Below are positions 8,858 to 16,585 of a DNA stretch of 64,000 nucleotides, in pieces. Each line of letters opens with the position of its first letter. Position 1 is the first letter of the stretch. This DNA comes from Streptomyces erythrochromogenes (GTDB taxonomy: Bacteria > Actinomycetota > Actinomycetes > Streptomycetales > Streptomycetaceae). The notes beneath the pieces were generated by a model. It did no database searches. It saw only the letters and a list, made by a program, of their open reading frames with translations, and was not told where the DNA came from. Both the position numbers and the translations under genes were made by a program. The stretch lies in the NCBI RefSeq assembly GCF_036170895.1, contig NZ_CP108036.1, positions 558,001 to 622,000 of the forward strand, given 5' to 3'.

Positions 8858-8885
8858 CCCGACCAGGACCAGGGTCCTGGTCGGG
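8858..8885. promoter_or_regulatory. Perfect 13-bp inverted repeat (candidate operator)
   Basis: CCCGACCAGGACC (8858-8870) and its exact reverse complement (8873-8885) are separated by only AG. The hexamer GACCAG occurs again immediately downstream. It lies between the divergent kinase and MMPL genes, 125 bp before the MMPL start. Spacing and symmetry fit a regulator dimer site better than a terminator, because no gene ends here. Confidence 0.55.
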
Positions 8886-9009
8886 ACCAGGATCCGGACC
8901 CTGCTCCCGGGGGCGGTTCCTCCCGTACGGCGACGATCGCGCGGTCCGCGCCTGATGGTCTGGAGACCGGCCGGGAACCCCCGGCCCGCCCCGCGACCTG
9001 AGGAGTCAC

Positions 9010-11211
9010 GTGATCCGCGCCCTGACCGGGTTCTCGACGAGGAATCCGTGGAAGGTGATCGCCGTCTGGGCCGTGCTCGGCATCGCCCTGACGATCGCCG
9101 GCCAGGCGTTCGTCTTCCGCGCCACCCAGAGCAACACGGGCGATTTCCTGCCCCCGTCCTACGACTCGGCGGCGGCCCTGAAGGTCGCCGAGGAGCGGTT
9201 CGGGGTGAAGCCGGACGCCAACACCCTGACCGTGCTGGTGGCCCGGCCGGACGGCACGCGGCTGAGCGAGGCCGACGAACGGCGCATCGACGCGGAGGCC
9301 TCGAAGCTGGGCCGCCACCGGGTGGCCATGCCCAAGCCCGAGGAGGAGACGCCGTTCGCCCAGGACCACTCGCAGACCCCGAAGGTCGCGCCGGTCATGA
9401 CGGCTCCCGACCGCGACTTCCGCCTGCTGTCCGTGGAGCTGAAGGGCAACCCCCAGGACCCCGGACTCCAGGACACCTACCGGGCCTTCCGCGAGCAGTC
9501 CCGGGCCGGGTTCGCCGAGGCCGGGTTCCGCACCGGCTACACGGGCGGGCTCGCCTCGACCGTCGACGACATCGACGCCGAGGAGACCCGGGCCCGGGTG
9601 ATCGGCGCCGTGATGCTCGGCGTGATCGTGCTGCTGCACGTGCTGGTGTTCCGCAGCGTGCTCGCCGCCCTCCTGCCGCTGATCGTCGTGTCCATCATCG
9701 GCGGAGCCGCGACGGGCACGGTGGTCGGCGCCGCGATGCTGACCGGCGTCACCCTCGACCCCTCCACCCCGCAGCTGATCAGCGTCGTGCTGGTGGGCAT
9801 CGGCATCGACTACTTCCTCTTCCTGCTGTTCCGCTTCCGCGAGCAGTTGCGCCGGCGGCCCGAGCAGCCGGGGCGGGCCGCGGCGGCCGAGGTGTCCGGG
9901 CGCGTGGGTACGGCGGTGACCTCGGCGGCGCTCACCATCGTCGCGGCGTTCGCCACGCTCGGGGTGGCCTCCTTCGGGCAGTTCCGGGTGCTCGGTCCGG
10001 CCATCGCCGTGTCCGTGCTGGTGATGCTCCTCGGCAGCCTCACCTTCATGCCGGCGCTGCTCGCGGTCACCGGGCGCAGGATGTTCTGGCCCTCGCGGTC
10101 CCACCGGCGCGAGCCCCGCGGCGGATCGGCCGCCCGGCTGGGCACGTGGCTGGTCCGGCGTCCCCTCACGGCGGCCCTCGCCTCCGTGGCACTGCTGGGC
10201 GCCCTCGCCGCGGGCATGGCCGGCATGCGGATGGACTACGGGTCGGGCGGCGCGGGCGGTGAGCGGACGGCCGCCGCGGCCACCGCGGCCGAGATCTCCC
10301 GGGCGATGCCGGCCGGTGTGTCGGATCCCATCAGCGTCTACGTCACCGCGTCGGACGGGGCACCGCTCACCACCGGGCGTCTCGACGGCCTGTCCGGGAC
10401 GCTCTCCCGGCTGGAGGGGGTGGGGCAGGCCGCCCCGACGGTGCTGAGCGAGGACCGCCTGGCGGCGCGCATCGACCTGTTCCCGAACGCCGATCCGCAC
10501 GGGCAGGAGGCCCGCGACCTGGCGTCGGGCACGGTCCGCGACGCGGTCTCCGCGCACCGGCCGGCCGGTACCGAGGCCCATGTGGGCGGCACCGCGGCGG
10601 TGTTCGCCGACGTCTCGACGGCCGTGGACAAGGACCTGCGGCTGGTGTTCCCGGTCGCGGCGGCCCTGATCGCGCTGATCCTGTTCCTGCTGCTGCGCAG
10701 CCTTCTCGCTCCGCTGATCCTGATGCTCGCGGTGGGTCTGGGGTTCGCCGCCACGCTGGGTGCCGCGGCGCTCGTCTTCCAGCACGGGCTGGACCAGCCG
10801 GGCGTGGCCTTCACGCTGCCGCTGGTGCTGTTCCTGTTCGTGGTCGCGCTGGGCACCGACTACAACATCCTCGTGACCGACCGGATCCGGGAAGAGATGG
10901 AACGGCCCGGTCCGGCCCGGGAGGCGGTGGCGCGGGCGGTACGGCACACCGCGCCGGCCGTGGCGACGGCCGGGGTGGTGCTGGCCGCCTCCTTCGGCAG
11001 CCTCGCGGTCAACCCGGTCGCGGCCACGCAGCAGATCGGCTTCGCGACGGCGCTCGGGATCCTGCTCTCCGCCTTCGTCCTGTCGATCGTCCTGGTACCG
11101 GCGTGCGCGGTGCTCCTGGGCCGGTCCCTCTGGTGGCCCGCGAAGCCCCGGCCGGCGGCGCTCCGGCCCGCGCCGGAAGCCGGGACGCCGGAACGCGTCC
11201 TGGTGCCCTGA
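9010..11211 (+). CDS. MMPL/RND-family transporter
   Basis: Inner-membrane, proton-driven exporter of lipids or drugs in the MMPL/ActII-3 family. The 733-residue protein has the standard two-fold plan: one N-terminal helix (WKVIAVWAVLGIALTIAG), a periplasmic-type domain (about 40-190), six helices, then a repeat starting near residue 380 with a second loop and five or six helices. Characteristic motifs are GIGIDYFLFLLFRFRE in the first half and ALGTDYNILVTDRIREE in the second, both with the proton-relay Asp-Tyr. GTG 9010 has AGGAG at 9001-9005. It is divergent from a two-component system that probably controls it. Substrate unknown. Confidence 0.92.
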   Translation: MIRALTGFSTRNPWKVIAVWAVLGIALTIAGQAFVFRATQSNTGDFLPPSYDSAAALKVAEERFGVKPDANTLTVLVARPDGTRLSEADERRIDAEASKLGRHRVAMPKPEEETPFAQDHSQTPKVAPVMTAPDRDFRLLSVELKGNPQDPGLQDTYRAFREQSRAGFAEAGFRTGYTGGLASTVDDIDAEETRARVIGAVMLGVIVLLHVLVFRSVLAALLPLIVVSIIGGAATGTVVGAAMLTGVTLDPSTPQLISVVLVGIGIDYFLFLLFRFREQLRRRPEQPGRAAAAEVSGRVGTAVTSAALTIVAAFATLGVASFGQFRVLGPAIAVSVLVMLLGSLTFMPALLAVTGRRMFWPSRSHRREPRGGSAARLGTWLVRRPLTAALASVALLGALAAGMAGMRMDYGSGGAGGERTAAAATAAEISRAMPAGVSDPISVYVTASDGAPLTTGRLDGLSGTLSRLEGVGQAAPTVLSEDRLAARIDLFPNADPHGQEARDLASGTVRDAVSAHRPAGTEAHVGGTAAVFADVSTAVDKDLRLVFPVAAALIALILFLLLRSLLAPLILMLAVGLGFAATLGAAALVFQHGLDQPGVAFTLPLVLFLFVVALGTDYNILVTDRIREEMERPGPAREAVARAVRHTAPAVATAGVVLAASFGSLAVNPVAATQQIGFATALGILLSAFVLSIVLVPACAVLLGRSLWWPAKPRPAALRPAPEAGTPERVLVP

Positions 11212-11249
11212 GCACCGCGGCCCCTACGAACGCAGGCGCCGGGCGCGCG

Positions 11250-11267
11250 GGATCCCGTACGGGATCC
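11250..11267. terminator. Palindrome between convergent genes (possible terminator)
   Basis: GGATCCCGTACGGGATCC is a perfect 18-bp palindrome in the 126-bp gap between the convergent MMPL and betaine-transporter genes. It could act as a bidirectional terminator, although the absence of a loop and of a T tract makes an operator possible too. Confidence 0.35.
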
Positions 11268-11337
11268 GCGTGCACCGGCGCCTCCGGGCGGCGGGCCGCC
11301 CTCCGGGTCGGGCCGTCCTCCCTGTCCGGCCTCGTCG

Positions 11338-13131
11338 TCAGGACAGTGCGGCGACCTCGGGGTGGTCTCCCAGCCACGCGCGGACCGCCTGCTGCTCCTT
11401 GCCCTTGCCGGTCTGCTGGATCCGCGCCTCCAGGCCGGTGAGCTGCTCCTCGGTGAGCTTGAAGGAGCGCAGCCAGGCGGCCACCTCGGGCTCGTCGGCG
11501 GCGAAGCCCTTGCGGGCCAGGGTGTGGATGCCGTCGCCCTTGCCCCAGACGCCCTTGGGGTCCTCCAGCTTGGTCAGCTCGTACGAGGAGTACGCCCAGT
11601 GCGGCGACCACAGGACGGTGACCACCGGCTCCTTCTTGTCGTAGGCGCGCCCCAGTTCGGCGAGCATGCCGGGGGTGGAGCCGTCGACGACCTGGTACTC
11701 GCCCTCCAGGCCGTACTCCTTCATGACCTTGTCCTTCAGCAGGCTCATGGCGCCGGCGCTCGGCTCGATGCCGATGATGCGGCCCTTGAACTGCCCGGAC
11801 TTGCCCTTGAGGTCGGCGAGCGAGCGGACGTCCTTCATGTACGAGGGCACGGCGAGCTCGATGGAGGTCGGGCCGTACCAGGAGCCGAGGTCTTCCAGCT
11901 TGTTGCCGTACTTCTCCCAGTACTGGGCGTGGGTGACGGGCAGCCAGGCGTCGGTCTGGAAGTCGAGGCCGCCGCCGGCCAGGCCGGTGTAGAGCGCGCC
12001 GGCCTCCAGCTGCCGGGTGTCGACCTTGAAGCCGCGCCGTTCCAGGAGCTCCTTCCAGAGGAAGGTGGAGGCGATGCCCTCGTCCCACGGGATGTAGCCG
12101 ATCGAGACGGTGCGGCCCTTGCCGATGTTCTCGGCGCCTTCCGGTCCCTCCTCGCGGGCGGCGCCGCCGAAGGTGCTCAGGCCGCCCGCGACCAGGGCCA
12201 GTACGACGGCTCCGGTGACGGCGTAGGCGGGCTGGGGGCGGTGGTTCCACACGCGGGCGGCGCCGGTGGCGGCCGACCGGGCCCTGGCGAGGGTGCGCCG
12301 GCCGAGCGGGGAGACCTGGCGGCCGAGGGCCCCGGTCATCCGGTCGAGGTACATGGCGAGGATCACGATGGAGAGGCCGGCCTCGAAGCCGAGCCCGATG
12401 TCGACGTTGCCGATGGCCCGGTAGACGGCGCCGCCGAGTCCGCCGCCGCCGACCATGCCGGCGATGACGACCATGGACAGGCCGAGCATGATGACCTGGT
12501 TGACGCCCGCCATGAGGGTGGGCAGGGCCAGCGGCAGCTGGACGCGGACGAGGGTGTCGCGCGGGGTGGTGCCGAACGCTTCGGCGGCCTCGACCAGTTC
12601 GGCGTCGACCTGGCGGATGCCGAGTTCGGTCATCCGTACGCCCGGCGGCAGCGAGAAGACGATGGTAGCGATGATGCCGGGCACCACGCCGACCCCGAAG
12701 AAGATGATGCCGGGGATGAGGTAGACCATGGCCGGCATGGTCTGCATGAAGTCGAGGACCGGCTTCATGACGGCGCTGACCCGGTCGGACCGGGCCGCCC
12801 AGATGCCGAGCGGGATCGCGAACACCAGGGTGACGAGGGTGGCGACCAGGACCAGCGACAGCGTGGACATGGCGTCGGACCAGAGCCCGACGGAGTCGAC
12901 GAGGGCGAAACCGGCGAAGGCGAGCACGCCCGCGAGCAGGCCGCGCAGCCACCAGGCCGCGATGGCGAGGATGCCCGCGAACAGCAGCGGGGCGGGCGCG
13001 GAGAGGACGGCGACGAGGCCGTCGTAGAGACCGGTGACGAGTGCGCTGATGGCGTCGAACAGCCAGGACAGCCGGCTCTGGAGGAAGTCGACTCCGCTGT
13101 CGACCCAGGCGCCGAGGGGAATGCGGGGCAT
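11338..13131 (-). CDS. Glycine betaine/proline-type ABC permease fused to substrate-binding domain
   Basis: Import of quaternary-ammonium osmoprotectants (OpuA/ProU class). One 597-residue chain combines both parts. Residues 1-280 are a permease with about six helices and the EAA-type loop VEAAEAFGTTPRDTLVRVQLPLALPT. A further helix (about 305-325) leads to an OpuAC-type extracytoplasmic binding domain (345-597). Its signs are VSIGYIPWDEGIASTFLWKELLE, DFQTDAWLPVTHAQYWEKY and VTVLWSPHWAY, whose Trp residues belong to the betaine box. Fusion of permease and receptor is known in this family (OpuABC-like). It shares one base with the ATPase gene stop (TGATG), so it is the second gene of the operon. 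Confidence 0.92.
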   Translation of the reverse strand: MPRIPLGAWVDSGVDFLQSRLSWLFDAISALVTGLYDGLVAVLSAPAPLLFAGILAIAAWWLRGLLAGVLAFAGFALVDSVGLWSDAMSTLSLVLVATLVTLVFAIPLGIWAARSDRVSAVMKPVLDFMQTMPAMVYLIPGIIFFGVGVVPGIIATIVFSLPPGVRMTELGIRQVDAELVEAAEAFGTTPRDTLVRVQLPLALPTLMAGVNQVIMLGLSMVVIAGMVGGGGLGGAVYRAIGNVDIGLGFEAGLSIVILAMYLDRMTGALGRQVSPLGRRTLARARSAATGAARVWNHRPQPAYAVTGAVVLALVAGGLSTFGGAAREEGPEGAENIGKGRTVSIGYIPWDEGIASTFLWKELLERRGFKVDTRQLEAGALYTGLAGGGLDFQTDAWLPVTHAQYWEKYGNKLEDLGSWYGPTSIELAVPSYMKDVRSLADLKGKSGQFKGRIIGIEPSAGAMSLLKDKVMKEYGLEGEYQVVDGSTPGMLAELGRAYDKKEPVVTVLWSPHWAYSSYELTKLEDPKGVWGKGDGIHTLARKGFAADEPEVAAWLRSFKLTEEQLTGLEARIQQTGKGKEQQAVRAWLGDHPEVAALS

Positions 13132-14192
13132 CAGGCGGCCACCTCCGCGCAGCGCACCGGGGCCCGTTGCTCGTCACCGATGAAGGCGACGAGGCGGTCC
13201 TGGGGTACGGAGCCGACGACGCCGCCGTCGGTGCCGGTGACGGCGACCGGGTGCGGGACGCGCGCGCTGACGGCGCACAGGTCGGCGAGGGGGGTGTCGG
13301 CGCTGACGGTGGGGCAGCCGCAGGTGCCTGCGTGGGGGCGGGCCGGGCCGGTCGTCGTCATCACCGCGTCGGCGGTCAGCACCCGGGAGCGGTCGACGTC
13401 CTGGACGAAGGAGGCGACGTAGTCGTCGGCGGGGCGGGTGAGGATGTCCTCGGCCGTGCCCTGCTGGACGATGCGGCCGTCGCGCATGACGGCGATGCCG
13501 TCGCCCAGGCGCATGGCCTCGTTGAGGTCGTGCGTGATGAAGACGATGGTCTTGCGCAGGCTGCGCTGGAGTTCGAGGAGCTGGTCCTGCATGTCGCGGC
13601 GGATGAGCGGGTCCAGGGCGCTGAAGGACTCGTCCATCAGCAGGAGGTCGGCGTCGGTGGCCAGGGCCCGGGCGAGGCCGACTCTCTGCTGCATGCCGCC
13701 GGAGAGCTCGTCGGGCCAGGCCATCTCCCAGCCTTCGAGCCCGCACAGGGCCAGGGCCTCGGCTGCCCGGCGGTCGCGCTCGGCGCGGGGCACCCCCTGT
13801 ACCTCCAGCCCGTAGCCGGCGTTCTCCAGAACGTTGCGGTGCGGGAAGAGAGCGAAGTGCTGGAAGACCATGGATATCTTCGTGGACCGGACGCGGCGCA
13901 GCTCGCGCGCGCTGAGCGCGGTGAGGTCCTGGCCGCCGAAGAGGATGCGTCCCGCGGTGGGCTCGAGCAGGCCGTTCAGCATGCGCAGCAGGGTGGACTT
14001 GCCGGAACCCGACAGCCCCATGACGACGAAGATCTGGCCGGGCTCGACGTCGAAGGAGACGTCGATGACCGCGGCCGTCGCTCCGTCGGCGCGCAGCTCG
14101 GCGCGGTCGCTGCCGCCTTCGAGTGCGCGCACGGCGTCATCGGGCCGGTTTCCGAACACCTTGTAGACGTGCTCGGCCTGGAGCGTTGACAC
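13131..14192 (-). CDS. Glycine betaine/proline-type ABC transporter ATPase
   Basis: Energises the fused permease/receptor encoded next. The 353-residue product has Walker A GLSGSGKST, signature LSGGMQQRVGLARAL, Walker B LLMDESFSALDP and the H-loop VFITHDLNEAMRLGD. A C-terminal CBS-like region (about 285-350) includes VPHPVAVTGTDGGVVGSVPQDRLVAFI; CBS modules in OpuAA sense ionic strength. Only one partial module is visible, with CGCP at its start. The chosen GTG at 14192 has GAGG five bases ahead; the frame is open further upstream, but that part has no homology. Confidence 0.9.
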   Translation of the reverse strand: MSTLQAEHVYKVFGNRPDDAVRALEGGSDRAELRADGATAAVIDVSFDVEPGQIFVVMGLSGSGKSTLLRMLNGLLEPTAGRILFGGQDLTALSARELRRVRSTKISMVFQHFALFPHRNVLENAGYGLEVQGVPRAERDRRAAEALALCGLEGWEMAWPDELSGGMQQRVGLARALATDADLLLMDESFSALDPLIRRDMQDQLLELQRSLRKTIVFITHDLNEAMRLGDGIAVMRDGRIVQQGTAEDILTRPADDYVASFVQDVDRSRVLTADAVMTTTGPARPHAGTCGCPTVSADTPLADLCAVSARVPHPVAVTGTDGGVVGSVPQDRLVAFIGDEQRAPVRCAEVAA

Positions 14193-14275
14193 ATACACCT
14201 CGCGGGTCGTACCGGGTACGGCGCGCGGGTCGGGCCGGCGCGGCCGTGGAGCGGGACGGGGTCCGCCCGCATGCG

Positions 14276-14310
14276 CCCCGTCCTCCGGCACAAGGTGCCG
14301 GAGGACGGGG
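14276..14310 (-). terminator. Strong 16-bp hairpin downstream of the GntR gene
   Basis: CCCCGTCCTCCGGCAC (14276-14291) pairs perfectly with 14295-14310 around a 3-base loop. It lies between the GntR gene stop (14400) and the ABC ATPase start (14192), all on the minus strand. It most likely ends the regulator transcript, or it is an attenuator in the transporter leader. There is no T tract. Confidence 0.6.
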
Positions 14311-14399
14311 TTCCGCTCCAGCTGCGCCGATGCCCGGCATTCACTCCGGCAAACGCGCGCGTGATCCACCTCACGCGCGGCCTCACGTGCGGGTGATGA

Positions 14400-15194
14400 C
14401 TACAGGACGCGGAAGCCGGCGACGGCGGGGTGACGGCGGTCACGATGGAACGTCAGGTGGTCCCACGTGGGGAAGGCCAGGTCGGTCACGGCGACGAGCA
14501 GGCCGGAGGGGGCGTGCACGGTGCGGCGTACGGTCAGGCCGCAGGCGGGGGCGGAGGCCGGGGCGGCGGCCGGCGGGTGGATGGTGCGGGTCATGGTGAT
14601 GGTCTCGGCGACCCGGCCGCCCGCCGCGGCCCGCTCCAGCCAGCTCTGGAGGCAGGCCAGGTCCTGGTCGGTGGAGCGCTCCGCCCGGTTGCGGCAGACG
14701 GCCAGCTCGGGGGTGCGCGCGACGACGTCCGGGCTGAAGTGGGTGACGGCGTGCCGGAGGGTCTCCCCGGCCCGGCCCCGCTCGCGGTGGTGATGGACCA
14801 GGGTGCGGTCCCCGCCCGACATGCGGAGCGGTACGGCGAGCGAGGGCGGGACGCTGACCACCGTGACCCAGCTCCGGGTCAGGCCGGGCGCGGGGGACAC
14901 AGGGGACGCAGGCCCGAGGGCCACCGGATCGGGCGCGGCGGGGACGGCCTCGGCCATGACGGCGGGGCGGGAGCCGCGGCGCCCGGTCACGACCAGGCCG
15001 TCCTCGCGCAGGTACTGCAGGGCGGCCCTGATGGTCTGCCGGTTGACCTGGTAGCGGGCGGCGAGACTGCGCTCGGAGGGCAGTCTTCCGCCGGGGGTGT
15101 GCGCGGCGCGGTCGAGATCGCGGCGCAGTGCTGCGGCGATCCGCTGGTACTTGGGCATGGCGGCCGGGCCGCCGCCCCGCGAAGGGGAGGGCAT
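14400..15194 (-). CDS. GntR/HutC-family transcriptional regulator
   Basis: A 264-residue regulator. The winged helix-turn-helix is at about residues 14-78 (YQRIAAALRRDLD, LPSERSLAARYQVNRQTIRAALQYLREDGLV, GRRGSRPAV). A UTRA-like effector domain (about 105-260) follows, with the dimer-forming RTIHPPA and the terminal AFPTWDHLTFHRD. ATG 15194 has AGAGGAG seven bases upstream; an internal ATG at 15158 lacks one. A HutC-type half-site pair GTCTATAC sits 57 bp before the start, suggesting autoregulation. The next gene downstream is the betaine-type transporter, beyond a hairpin, so control of it is possible but unproven. Confidence 0.85.
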   Translation of the reverse strand: MPSPSRGGGPAAMPKYQRIAAALRRDLDRAAHTPGGRLPSERSLAARYQVNRQTIRAALQYLREDGLVVTGRRGSRPAVMAEAVPAAPDPVALGPASPVSPAPGLTRSWVTVVSVPPSLAVPLRMSGGDRTLVHHHRERGRAGETLRHAVTHFSPDVVARTPELAVCRNRAERSTDQDLACLQSWLERAAAGGRVAETITMTRTIHPPAAAPASAPACGLTVRRTVHAPSGLLVAVTDLAFPTWDHLTFHRDRRHPAVAGFRVL

Positions 15195-15250
15195 GGCTTC
15201 TCCTCTGACGGGTGGTCAAGGACTGCGCGGTGCCCGACCAACCTAGCATT

Positions 15251-15260
15251 GGTCTATACC
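15251..15260. promoter_or_regulatory. HutC/DasR-like operator
   Basis: GGTCTATACC is palindromic apart from its two central bases and contains GT-N-TA-N-AC, the consensus for HutC-subfamily GntR regulators; ATTGGTCTATACC also resembles the DasR box. It overlaps the promoter region of the GntR gene, where a minus-strand TAGGTT could be the -10, and lies just past the end of the frameshifted remnant. Confidence 0.5.
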
Positions 15261-15261
15261 T

Positions 15262-15536
15262 TTAAGTGAGAGGGGATCGGACCCCGCCGTCACCTTGGCC
15301 GGTTCCGAACCACTCGGTGCCGACCAGTTCCCGGCTGTCGGGGCTGAATCGGAGGATGTCCGGTGTGTCCCACAGCCAGGGCCTGCTGCCGAAGGTGGTT
15401 GCGAAGAACCGCTCGCGTTCCTGCGCGTTCGCATTCCGTGGGCGAGGTCCACGGAATCGCCTGTGAAGCGGGGGGTGACGGACAGCGGGGCGCCCGTCAC
15501 CGTCGCGGTCCGATCACCGTCGAAGGTCAGTCGCAT
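15262..15536 (-). pseudogene. Frameshifted small hypothetical gene
   Basis: The reading frame beginning ATG 15536 (MRLTFDGDRTATVTGAPLSV, then VTPRFTGDSVDLAHG) is sensible to about 15430 and then turns into low-complexity residues. The neighbouring frame continues the protein from there with QERERFFATTFGSRPWLWDT, then PDILRFSPDSRELVG, to a TAA at 15262-15264. One indel near 15430-15440 therefore splits a gene of about 90 codons. I do not recognise the family. The stop lies against the HutC-like operator of the next gene. Confidence 0.6.
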
Positions 15537-15562
15537 GGGAAGAACTCCCGGCGGGCCGGCGG

Positions 15563-16423
15563 TCAGTCGCGGTAGACGAGGATGAAGTCCCCGTAGGGGT
15601 GGCTGCCGTGGTGGTTCGCCGTCTCGTCGAGGGCCCCGCGCAGGGTGCGCAGGTGGTCCGTGGTGAGCTGGAGCGGCGGCTCGTCCGGCTGGTGCGTGGT
15701 GCCGCGGGGGTAGTCCTCGCCCGGCGTGGTGGTCATCTCGATGTGGCAGCCGAGGACATGGCGGACCGGGTGGGCGGCACAGAAGTCCAGCAGCCGGTCG
15801 ACGGTGGCCGAGTAGGCCGCCCGGTCCTCGACGTAGAGCCGCCCCGGGTAGAGGGAGTCGCCGGTCAGCAGGAGGCCGGTGTGGCGGTCGTGGAAGACCA
15901 GGGCTGCCCGCTGGTGGCCGGGGCCGGGGATCAGGTCGAGGATCCGGCCGCCCAGGTCGAGCGCGCCGGTGCGGTGCGGCCAGTCGGTGAGGCCGAAAGC
16001 GGTCGTGACCTCCTCCAGTCCGGGGCCCACGACCGTGGTGAGGGGCCGGTCCGCGAACTGCCCGTCCGCCGCGACGTGGTCGCCGTGTCCGTGGGTGTGG
16101 GCGACCACCAGCGGGTACGCGGGCCTCGGATGCCGTTCCAGCCAGGCAGCGACGAGCCGGTCGACCGTTTCCCGCAGGGGGAAGTGGGCCGGGTCGGCGG
16201 ACGCGCCCGTGTCGAGGAGCAGCGCCCGTTCATTGCCGAAGAGGAGGAAGAGGAACGGGGCTTCGTAGTGCACGGACTTGTTCTGGCGGAGGATCACCGT
16301 GTGTTCGGAGTAGGCGTGGACCTGGATCTCCGGGGCCGGGTCGTGCTTCGGGGAGGGCCAGCCCGCGTGCCAGACGACGTCGAGACTGCCTGCGACCGGG
16401 GCGCCCCGGAGAAAGTCGATCAC
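15563..16423 (-). CDS. MBL-fold metallo-hydrolase
   Basis: A 286-residue beta-lactamase-fold hydrolase. The metal ligands are visible as HTHGHGDH near residue 110, a His in the GPGHQ motif near 167, the Asp in LLTGDSLYPG near 187 and the His in GCHIEMT near 223. The substrate is unknown; relatives include lactonases, thioesterases and glyoxalase II-like enzymes. The presumed start is GTG 16423, but GGAGG stands only one base before it, so a later start is possible. It is divergent from the aminopeptidase gene. Confidence 0.85.
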   Translation of the reverse strand: MIDFLRGAPVAGSLDVVWHAGWPSPKHDPAPEIQVHAYSEHTVILRQNKSVHYEAPFLFLLFGNERALLLDTGASADPAHFPLRETVDRLVAAWLERHPRPAYPLVVAHTHGHGDHVAADGQFADRPLTTVVGPGLEEVTTAFGLTDWPHRTGALDLGGRILDLIPGPGHQRAALVFHDRHTGLLLTGDSLYPGRLYVEDRAAYSATVDRLLDFCAAHPVRHVLGCHIEMTTTPGEDYPRGTTHQPDEPPLQLTTDHLRTLRGALDETANHHGSHPYGDFILVYRD

Positions 16424-16585
16424 GCCTCCAACCTACCCTCGCCGTCCGACGCCGGGGAGCGAGCCGCCGGCCGGCTCGCGCCGGCTGCCGAAACGCGGTT
16501 TGGTGGGGTGGAGAGGCGTGTGCAGCCGATGCGGCGGCATCGGCCTGCCGGACCGAGCCCTCGCCGTGTCCGAGGAGGGCCCACC

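Noticed and set aside
8740-10947. Minus-strand frame extending the histidine kinase to over 1100 residues
   Set aside because: The part upstream of 8739 is antisense to the MMPL gene and is Gln/His/Arg-rich; the kinase start at 8739 has a proper ribosome site.
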